Source: RBG-16-66-20 sp039931635 (GTDB taxonomy: Bacteria > Pseudomonadota > Gammaproteobacteria > Burkholderiales > SG8-39). Taken from it: 14,648 nt of DNA. The notes under the pieces are model-generated. The model had not been told where the DNA came from. It saw only the letters and a list, made by a program, of their open reading frames with translations, and ran no database searches. Of this stretch, positions 6,933-13,157 are shown one piece after another. Position numbers and translations under genes: made by a program. The number at the start of each line of letters is the position of its first letter. Positions within the stretch are counted from its first letter, which is position 1. Location of the stretch: NCBI GenBank assembly GCA_039931635.1, contig JBDTRO010000110.1:1-14648 (forward strand), written 5' to 3'.

Positions 6933-8379
6933 CCCTTTCGTCCTGACCTGTTGCCTGCTTGCCGCAGGAGCGGTGCAGGCGGCGGCGCAGGGCCCGGCCA
7001 TGGGCGTGGTCGAAGCAAGGCACCTGCTGGCACGCACCGGGTTTGGCGCGCGCATCGAAGAAATCGAAGCCTATTCCCGGCTCAGCCGGGAAGACGGGGT
7101 CGAACGTCTCCTCGGCGGCGTGCGGACGGTGGCGCGCACGCCGGCGCCGGACAGCGTGAATGTCTGGACGCCTCCGTACCAGATTCGCCAGATGTCCTCG
7201 GAGGACCGCAAACTCTTCATGCGCGAGCAGGCCGAGCGGGCGCTCGAGTTGAAGTCATGGTGGCTGAGCGAGATGCTCGGCACGGATTCGCCGCTTACCG
7301 AGCGCATGACGCTCTTCTGGCACAACCACTTTACTTCGAGTCTGCAGAAAGTCCGCTCGTCCAGGCTGATGTATCGCCAGAACTCGCTGCTCCGGAAACA
7401 CGCACTGGGCAGCTATGCCGAGCTCCTGCATGCCGTCTCGAAGGACCCGGCGATGCTCGTTTACCTGGATTCGGCCACCAGCCGGCGCGGTCAGCCGAAT
7501 GAGAATTTTGCGCGCGAAGCAATGGAATTGTTTACGCTGGGGGAGGGCCACTACGGCGAGCGCGACATCAAGGAGGCGGCGCGCGCCTTCACTGGTTGGA
7601 GTATCGACCGGGAGAGCGGGGATTTCATGTGGCGCGCATTCGCCCACGATGACGGCGCCAAGACGGTCCTTGGCCGCAGCGGAAATTTTCGCGGCGAAGA
7701 TGTGATCGCGATCCTGCTCGACCAGAGCGCGACTGCCGGGTTCGTGGTCGGCAAGCTGTGGCGGGAGTTCGTTTCGCCGCAACCGGATCCCGTTGCGTTG
7801 GAGAGGATCGCAGCCAGCTTTCGACGCAGCGGCTACCAGATTCGCACCGCGCTGCTCGAGTTGCTGCTGTCCGACGCGTTCTGGGCGCCGGAAACGCGCG
7901 GCGCGCTGATCAAATCACCGGTCGACCTGGTGATCGGCACGCTGCGCCAATTCGATATCGCGATCGCCGACCCGTTGCCGTTTGCCCTGTTGCTGCGCAA
8001 CCTTGGCCAGGACCTTTTTTCCCCGCCGAACGTTAAAGGCTGGCCGGGCGGCAATGCCTGGATCACCTCGCAAACGCTTCTGGCGCGCAAGCAGTTCCTG
8101 GAGCGCCTGATGCGTGTCGACGATACGCGCATGGCGCTGGGCAGGGCTGAGCAGGCCATGGATCCGCAAAAGCCCATGGCGCGACGCGCCATGCGCGCGA
8201 TGATCGACATCCAGTTCTCGGCGGGCGACTGGGTCCGGCCTTTCCGTGATCCCGGGAGCCAGGTCAGCATGCAGTCGGCCCTGCTCGCCACCGCGCCTGC
8301 CGGCGACAATTCGCGTGCGGCGCAGGGTACCGAGTTGTTGCGGGCATTGATTTCCGATCCGGTCTATCAGCTCAAATGA
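6919..8379 (+). CDS. DUF1800 domain-containing exported protein
   Basis: The protein matches the DUF1800 family (PF08811), whose biochemical role is unknown. Characteristic segments are ARHLLARTGFGAR near the start, LTERMTLFWHNHFTSS, NENFAREAMELFTLGEGHY, EAARAFTGW and, near the C-terminus, FSPPNVKGWPGGNAWI. A hydrophobic stretch (PFVLTCCLLAAGAVQAAAQ) just before the domain looks like a signal peptide, suggesting export. The start is uncertain. I chose TTG at 6919, which keeps the signal peptide and gives 486 residues; a TTG at 6850 and an ATG at 7000 (which would remove the signal peptide) are alternatives. The gene overlaps the small secreted-protein gene upstream and its stop overlaps the DUF1501 ATG in an ATGA, so the products are probably made together. 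Confidence 0.88.
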   Translation: MGGVSPFVLTCCLLAAGAVQAAAQGPAMGVVEARHLLARTGFGARIEEIEAYSRLSREDGVERLLGGVRTVARTPAPDSVNVWTPPYQIRQMSSEDRKLFMREQAERALELKSWWLSEMLGTDSPLTERMTLFWHNHFTSSLQKVRSSRLMYRQNSLLRKHALGSYAELLHAVSKDPAMLVYLDSATSRRGQPNENFAREAMELFTLGEGHYGERDIKEAARAFTGWSIDRESGDFMWRAFAHDDGAKTVLGRSGNFRGEDVIAILLDQSATAGFVVGKLWREFVSPQPDPVALERIAASFRRSGYQIRTALLELLLSDAFWAPETRGALIKSPVDLVIGTLRQFDIAIADPLPFALLLRNLGQDLFSPPNVKGWPGGNAWITSQTLLARKQFLERLMRVDDTRMALGRAEQAMDPQKPMARRAMRAMIDIQFSAGDWVRPFRDPGSQVSMQSALLATAPAGDNSRAAQGTELLRALISDPVYQLK

Positions 8380-9524
8380 ACCGCCGCGCCTTCATCGCCG
8401 CTTCAGTCGCAGCGTTGTTTGCCCCGGCGCTGGCCTGGCCGGCCGCGGGCACCGGCTATCGCCGGCTGCTTGTCCTGGTGGAGTTGAAGGGCGGTAACGA
8501 CGGATTGAACACGGTCATCCCGTACGCCGACGCGCTCTACTACGACCTGCGTCCCCGGCTGGCATTGAAGCGCGACGAGATCCTGCAACTGGATGAGCGC
8601 ACCGGATTGCACCCGGCCTTGCTTCCGCTGCTACCCCTCTGGAAGGCGGGCGAACTAGCGGTCGTCCAAGGACTCGGCTATCCGGCGCCGAACTTGTCGC
8701 ATTTCCGCTCTATCGAAATCTGGGATACCGCTTCCAATAGCGACCAGTACCTCGGCGACGGCTGGCTGGGGCGCGCGTTTGCCGCTAATCCGGTACCGGC
8801 GGGGTTCGTTGCGGACGGAGTCGCCGTGGGCAGCTCCGAACTCGGTCCGCTGGCCGGAGCAGGCGCGCGCGCGATCGTGCTCAGCAATCCTGAGAGCTTC
8901 CTGCGCCAGGCGCAACTTGCCAATGCGATGGGAGCAAAACGCAACGCGGCGCTCACGCACATTCTGAAGGTGGAATCTGACATCGTGCAGGCGGCGAGCA
9001 ACCTGGGTGGCGAGATCGCGTTCCGGACCGAATTTCCGCGGGGTGCATTTGGCAATGCCGTGCGTACCGCGGCGCAACTGGCCGCCAATCAGGCCGGCGT
9101 CGCCGCGATCCGGCTGTCGCTCGGCGGCTTCGACACGCACCAGAACCAGCCGGCGGTGCACCGACGGCTTCTGGGCGAACTGGCTGAAGGCATTGCCGCG
9201 CTCAGGAATGCGCTAAAGGAGACGGGCCGCTGGGATTCGACTCTGCTCATGACTTACGCGGAGTTCGGGCGCCGGCCGCGGGAAAACCAGTCGATGGGAA
9301 CGGATCACGGCACCGCCAGCGCGCATTTCGTCGCGGGAGGAAAGGTCCGCGGCGGTCTCCTGGGCGATGCCCCGAGGCTGAATGCGCTGGAGGGCGGGAA
9401 TCTTCGCCAGAGCGTCGATTTCCGCAGTCTGTATGCCGCAGCGCTCGAGAGCTGGTGGGACCTGGACGCCGGGCGCACGCTGGGTGGGCGCTTCGTGCCG
9501 CTCGACCTACTTAAGCAGGTGTGA
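8376..9524 (+). CDS. DUF1501 domain-containing protein with twin-arginine signal
   Basis: This 382-residue protein belongs to DUF1501 (PF07394), which is related in fold to alkaline phosphatases and sulfatases but lacks an assigned reaction. The N-terminus MNRRAFIAASVAALFAPALA carries an RRxF twin-arginine motif and hydrophobic core, so export by Tat is likely. Family landmarks are LVELKGGNDGLNTVIPY at about 31-47, AVVQGLGYPAPNLSHF, LGGFDTHQNQ, and EFGRRPRENQSMGTDHGTA in the C-terminal third, with His/Asp residues that could bind metal. DUF1800 and DUF1501 genes are commonly neighbours across bacteria. Here they overlap by four bases. The 3' end overlaps the opposing acyltransferase gene by 18 bases. 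Confidence 0.92.
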   Translation: MNRRAFIAASVAALFAPALAWPAAGTGYRRLLVLVELKGGNDGLNTVIPYADALYYDLRPRLALKRDEILQLDERTGLHPALLPLLPLWKAGELAVVQGLGYPAPNLSHFRSIEIWDTASNSDQYLGDGWLGRAFAANPVPAGFVADGVAVGSSELGPLAGAGARAIVLSNPESFLRQAQLANAMGAKRNAALTHILKVESDIVQAASNLGGEIAFRTEFPRGAFGNAVRTAAQLAANQAGVAAIRLSLGGFDTHQNQPAVHRRLLGELAEGIAALRNALKETGRWDSTLLMTYAEFGRRPRENQSMGTDHGTASAHFVAGGKVRGGLLGDAPRLNALEGGNLRQSVDFRSLYAAALESWWDLDAGRTLGGRFVPLDLLKQV

Positions 9525-10904
9525 AATCGAGTTGGCGTAGTAGCGGATCAGCGGCCGTTCGATTTCCCGAATCGCAAACAGCCCGTCCCTTTCCTCCACC
9601 AGGCGGCGCAGCGTGAGCATGCGCAGGCCCACGGTGATCGCGTAGTCTAGGTCCTTGCGCGGGATGTAGACATGCGCGCCGGCGGCCGCCAGCTTTTCGA
9701 TCAGCTGTTCCACGCCGGATTTCAGTTCCAGTTCCGATATCGGTTTGTTGTTTTCCAGGAATACGGCAGTAATCAGCGGCACCGGAACCACCGGCACGAT
9801 GCGGCCGACGGCGGCCATCAGATGCGCGCCCAGCTCGCTTATGGCGCGCCTGCGCTCGTCACCGGTGAGCTTCTGGAAGTCCAGCCCGCGCTGCGTGCTG
9901 TACTCGCGCATGGACACCGGCGCGCCGAAGTTGACGCAGGCGTAGCCGAAGCGCCGCCAGGCGCTGTTCAGCATCAGGCGCAGGTTGTTGGCCGCAAAGC
10001 CGAGCGTGTTCCATGCGGCCCAGAAGCGCCCCGGCTTGCGCGCGTTCGGGTCGACGGAGAGCAGCAGCGTACGGTCCTCCAGCACGCGGTCGTAGTTCAG
10101 CCCCAGCGGCACGAATATCAGGTCGCGCGCGCCATCGAGCCAGAAGCCGCGCAGCATGTAGTCCACCACGCCCAGGCGCGGTTCGCGCATCAGGCCGTCG
10201 CGCGTCAGACCGCCTTCCGGAAACACCGCCTGCGGCACGCCGGCCTGCGTCGCCATCGCGATGTAGCGCTCCAGTACCCGCCGGTAGAGGTCGTCCTTGG
10301 AATTGCGACGCACGAAATAGGCGCCCATGGAGCGGATCAGCGCCGCCAGTGGCCAGATGCGCGCCCATTCGCCGACCGCGTAGGACAGCGCCGCCTGGTC
10401 TGCCGCCAGGTAGCCGGCAAGGATGTAGTCCATGTTCGAGCGGTGGTTCATTACGAACACCACCGTTGCGTTCTCGGGCACCGTTTTGAGGGCCTCGGCG
10501 TCCACAAATCCCAGGCGCACGCGATACAGGCCCTGCGCGATCTTGCGGCCGATCCAGTAGCCAATGCGGAAGTACAGATAGGCGTTGAAGGCCGGCACGA
10601 TTTCGCGCGCGTAACCTTCCACCTTTGCCAGCACCACGGGCAAGGGAACCTTGTGCTCTGCCGCGTACTGTTCGACCGCCGTCTGCACCTTCGGATCGCC
10701 CAGCAGCCGGTGGATGAGAATCTGCCGCCGGGTGCGCTGGAACGGGCGCACGCCGATGCGCAGGCGCGTCGAGACCTCTTCGAGCACGACGTTGGTGCGC
10801 CTGGCCATGAACCAGCGCAGCGCGGGCATCAGCAGCTTGTCGTAGGCAGCCCAGGCCGCGAGCGCGCCGCCGAACACCGCCAGCCAAATTGGAATAGCGA
10901 CCAA
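9507..10904 (-). CDS. PlsB-like glycerol-phosphate / lysophosphatidate acyltransferase
   Basis: The product would transfer an acyl chain to a glycerol-phosphate-type acceptor at the inner membrane in phospholipid synthesis. Block I is NHRSNMDY, with the catalytic HX4D pair H154 and D159; block II-like GAYFVRRNSKDDLYRRV follows at 194-210; block III is FPEGGLTRDG at 228-237; block IV is VPLGLNYDRVLED at 265-277. The arrangement is closer to PlsB than to short PlsC enzymes, but at 465 residues it is much shorter than PlsB (about 800). A hydrophobic N-terminal segment (residues 4-20) suggests membrane anchoring. The start is TTG at 10904, immediately after the strong purine-rich site at 10908-10920; the open frame runs further up but into the preceding gene. 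The acceptor substrate cannot be read from sequence. Confidence 0.85.
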   Translation of the reverse strand: MVAIPIWLAVFGGALAAWAAYDKLLMPALRWFMARRTNVVLEEVSTRLRIGVRPFQRTRRQILIHRLLGDPKVQTAVEQYAAEHKVPLPVVLAKVEGYAREIVPAFNAYLYFRIGYWIGRKIAQGLYRVRLGFVDAEALKTVPENATVVFVMNHRSNMDYILAGYLAADQAALSYAVGEWARIWPLAALIRSMGAYFVRRNSKDDLYRRVLERYIAMATQAGVPQAVFPEGGLTRDGLMREPRLGVVDYMLRGFWLDGARDLIFVPLGLNYDRVLEDRTLLLSVDPNARKPGRFWAAWNTLGFAANNLRLMLNSAWRRFGYACVNFGAPVSMREYSTQRGLDFQKLTGDERRRAISELGAHLMAAVGRIVPVVPVPLITAVFLENNKPISELELKSGVEQLIEKLAAAGAHVYIPRKDLDYAITVGLRMLTLRRLVEERDGLFAIREIERPLIRYYANSISHLLK

Positions 10905-10907
10905 AAT

Positions 10908-10920
10908 TCCTTCCCCCTCC
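10908..10920 (-). promoter_or_regulatory. Strong ribosome binding site fixing a TTG start
   Basis: On the minus strand GGAGGGGGAAGGA lies 3 bases upstream of the TTG at 10904. It offers both GGAGG and AAGGA as anti-16S pairing sites and supports the TTG over any upstream in-frame codon. The preceding bases CTCCC (10922-10926) could pair with GGGGG (10913-10917) around a four-base loop and partly mask the site. Confidence 0.7.
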
Positions 10921-10939
10921 AGGGAGTCTAGCCTACCTG

Positions 10940-11608
10940 CTAGTCGCGGAAGCGCGCATCCAGCCGCCGCGCGATGTCGGCAAGCGCCTGGCGCGTGTTG
11001 CCGCAGAGCGGGGTCTTGTTCTGCAGCCCGTAGTTCTCGCACAGCTTCATCGTATCGGCCTGGATCAGGATCGCCCGGCGGGCGCCGCGCGGGATGCGCA
11101 CCAGCGTCGGCAGGTGGGCGACGCCGTGGCCCACGGCGACCAGCGGGAAATAGTGCTCGTCGGCGCCGTCGGCGCCCGTGCTCTTCACGTACCGCCAGCC
11201 GAACTTGTCCAGCATCGCGGGCTCGATCCTGACGCCACCCTCCGAGAGCAGCGCGATCACGCCCGCCAGCGCCGGTTGCGCGTAGGCGGCGAGAGCGCGC
11301 ACGCGCCGTACCTCGCGCACGCAGATGCCTGCGCGGATCCCGCCCGCCATATTGGCGCTCGCGATGATGCCAAAGGATGCGCTGCGCTCGCAGCTCACTT
11401 CCTTGAATTCGTTCATCGCTTCGCCATAGAACGCAATCGGGCCGGCGCGGTCCGTGGTGAGCGCGAAGTCCGGCGGAAAGAAATGCACCACCGTGTCAAT
11501 CTCGCGCGCCGCTTCGGTGGCGAAATCCGGCTGCGCGGCGACGCGGTGCCCGGGAATCAGGCCTGCGAGGCAGGCAAAGACCAGCAGCGCCGTGAGCCTC
11601 GGAGCCAC
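10940..11608 (-). CDS. Exported protein of unknown family with four cysteines
   Basis: I do not recognise this 222-residue protein. It begins with a signal peptide (hydrophobic core at about 5-17, likely cleavage after VAA near residue 25). The mature part has four cysteines, C73, C96, C190 and C202, which could form two disulfides in the periplasm. Other noticeable segments are IDTVVHFFPPDFALTTDRAG, CERSASFGIIASANMAGG and VAVGHGVAHLPTLVRIPRG. There are no further transmembrane segments. The start is GTG at 11608, preceded 8 bases upstream by GAGG. It begins 15 bases after the stop of the coiled-coil gene and ends 35 bases before the acyltransferase start, so it is an internal member of a five-gene minus-strand run. 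Confidence 0.75.
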   Translation of the reverse strand: MAPRLTALLVFACLAGLIPGHRVAAQPDFATEAAREIDTVVHFFPPDFALTTDRAGPIAFYGEAMNEFKEVSCERSASFGIIASANMAGGIRAGICVREVRRVRALAAYAQPALAGVIALLSEGGVRIEPAMLDKFGWRYVKSTGADGADEHYFPLVAVGHGVAHLPTLVRIPRGARRAILIQADTMKLCENYGLQNKTPLCGNTRQALADIARRLDARFRD

Positions 11609-11623
11609 GGTTTGCGCCTCGAT

Positions 11624-12088
11624 CTACTCGGGGCGGCGTCCGGGCGTGGTGGCGGTGCCGGAAGTGGGGGCGGAGGGTACCGCGCGGATCACCATCGGCG
11701 GCGCTGACGGGCGAACCAGCATCGGCGCCAGAGTCCCTTGCGCGGGCTGCGCCGCGCGCGATCTGTCGATGAACGCCATTTTCTCTTTCGTTAAAGCGAG
11801 TTCTTCACGAATCCGGGCCGTGGATGCCCGCTCCGCTTCCAGAAACGCCCTGGCAGAGGATAGCTCCACCTGCAGTTGATCGATCGACGCTTTCTGGTCG
11901 GCGGCTTCCTTGCGCAGCGGCGCCATTTCCGCGTTGACCGACTTCAATTCGGACTGCGCTTTCTGCAACTGCGTATTGGCACCCGACAACGCCGTCCGTG
12001 CTTCGTCGAGCGCCTGGTTTCTCTGCCACGCGAAACCCGCCGCGGCCACGGCGGCGATGACTGCGAGTACCAGCGGAATCCTGTTCAT
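11624..12088 (-). CDS. Membrane-anchored coiled-coil protein, function unknown
   Basis: The 154-residue product has one N-terminal hydrophobic helix (about residues 4-20), then a long charged Ala/Glu/Gln/Lys-rich segment (about 23-108) with coiled-coil character. It ends in a Pro/Ala/Thr-rich tail (about 113-154) that is probably disordered. The helix resembles an uncleaved anchor or signal peptide, so the coiled coil should face the periplasm. No catalytic motif is visible. The ATG at 12088 is preceded four bases upstream by AGGAGGT, one of the best Shine-Dalgarno sites in the window. It starts 19 bases after the upstream dehydrogenase stop and lies 15 bases before the four-cysteine protein gene. 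Coiled-coil sequences of this sort attract false similarity, so I assign no family. Confidence 0.75.
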   Translation of the reverse strand: MNRIPLVLAVIAAVAAAGFAWQRNQALDEARTALSGANTQLQKAQSELKSVNAEMAPLRKEAADQKASIDQLQVELSSARAFLEAERASTARIREELALTKEKMAFIDRSRAAQPAQGTLAPMLVRPSAPPMVIRAVPSAPTSGTATTPGRRPE

Positions 12089-12092
12089 GTCG

Positions 12093-12099
12093 ACCTCCT
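12093..12099 (-). promoter_or_regulatory. Strong Shine-Dalgarno of the coiled-coil gene
   Basis: The minus strand reads AGGAGGT with a four-base spacer to the ATG at 12088. The spacing is slightly short but within the working range. It suggests this gene is translated independently rather than only by coupling to the upstream dehydrogenase. Confidence 0.65.
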
Positions 12100-12107
12100 G
12101 TCCAATG

Positions 12108-13157
12108 CTAAAGCGCGCGCTTGACGGCGTTGGTCACGGCGCGCGTGTCGTGCACGCCACCCAGGTCGGGCGTGAAGACCTGTTCTTCCGTAGTGCGCTC
12201 GATGGCTTTCATCAACCGCGCCGCCGCCTTCGGCTCGCCGAGGTGCTCCAGCATCATCGACGCCGTCCAGAAAGTCGCGATCGGATTGGCGATGCCCTTG
12301 CCGGTGATGTCGAAGGCCGAGCCGTGGATTGGTTCGAACATGGACGGGAATTTGCGCTCCGGATTCAGGTTCGCCGTCGGCGCGATGCCGAGCGAGCCCG
12401 ACAGCGCGGCGGCTAGGTCGGAGAGGATATCTGCGTGCAGGTTGGAGGCGACGATGGTATCCAGCGTCTCCGGCTTCAGGACCATCACCGTGGTCACCGC
12501 GTCCACGAGCACGCGGTTGGTCTTCACATCGGGAAACCTGTCGGCCACTTCGTAGAAAATTTCGTCCCACAGCACCATGCCGTGGCGCTGCGCGTTTGAC
12601 TTGGTGACGAGCGTGAGGTGCTTGCGCTTTCTTTTCTGCGCAAGCTCGAAGGCAAACCGGTGTATGCGTTCAACACCGGTGCGCGTGAAAACGGACGTTT
12701 CAGTGGCGATCTCTTCGGGCAGGCCTTTGTGCACGCGCCCGCCGGAGCCGGAATACTCACCTTCCGTGTTCTCGCGGATGATCACCCAATCAATGTCTTT
12801 GCCGCCTTTCAATTTTGAAGAAACACCCGGTAAAACCCGTGCAGGACGGACATTGGCGTATTGATCGAATCCCTGGCAGATCGGCAGGCGCAGGCCCCAG
12901 AGGGAGATGTGGTCGGGCACATCGGGTGAACCGACGGCGCCGAAGAAGATGGCGTCGAAGGTCTTCAGCCGGGCTAGCCCGCCGTCGGGAATGTAGGCGC
13001 CGGTCTTCAGGTAGCGCTCGGAACTCCAGTCGAACGGCTCGATGTCGAGACTGAAATCCTCTTTCCCCGCCAGTTCCTGCAGGACTTCGATTCCGGCGGT
13101 GATCACTTCCTTGCCGATCCCGTCGCCGGGGATGGCGGCGATCCGGTGCGTCTTCAA
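12108..13157 (-). CDS. Second decarboxylating beta-hydroxyacid dehydrogenase (TtuC/DmlA/LeuB family)
   Basis: This 349-residue enzyme belongs to the isocitrate/isopropylmalate/tartrate dehydrogenase family, which oxidizes a 2-hydroxy acid with NAD(P) and decarboxylates it using Mg or Mn. The start loop IAAIPGDGIGKEV (6-18) is intact. Expected catalytic residues are Y135 (ENTEGEYS), K186 (TKSN), and metal-binding D219, D243 and D247 (ADILSDL). The nucleotide-binding signature HGSAFDITGKGIANP spans 278-292, with F at 282 where the neighbour has P. The region after DHISLWG (LRLPICQGFDQYANVRPARV) differs strongly from the paralogue, so the substrate probably differs. The start is TTG at 13157, overlapping the paralogue's stop as TTGA. 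An annotation of 3-isopropylmalate dehydrogenase cannot be excluded, but the absence of other leu genes nearby argues against it. Confidence 0.85.
   Translation of the reverse strand: MKTHRIAAIPGDGIGKEVITAGIEVLQELAGKEDFSLDIEPFDWSSERYLKTGAYIPDGGLARLKTFDAIFFGAVGSPDVPDHISLWGLRLPICQGFDQYANVRPARVLPGVSSKLKGGKDIDWVIIRENTEGEYSGSGGRVHKGLPEEIATETSVFTRTGVERIHRFAFELAQKRKRKHLTLVTKSNAQRHGMVLWDEIFYEVADRFPDVKTNRVLVDAVTTVMVLKPETLDTIVASNLHADILSDLAAALSGSLGIAPTANLNPERKFPSMFEPIHGSAFDITGKGIANPIATFWTASMMLEHLGEPKAAARLMKAIERTTEEQVFTPDLGGVHDTRAVTNAVKRAL

Noticed and set aside
9672..10931. 419-codon plus-strand frame antisense to the acyltransferase
   Set aside because: The minus-strand frame has HX4D and FPEGG motifs and a strong ribosome site. 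The antisense frame has neither motif nor ribosome site.
12108..13157. Calling the second dehydrogenase LeuB or isocitrate dehydrogenase
   Set aside because: The ENTEGEYSGSGGRV and HADILSDL contexts fit the tartrate/D-malate group at least as well, no leuA, leuC or leuD lies nearby, and the specificity loop is unlike both. The specific name was left open.
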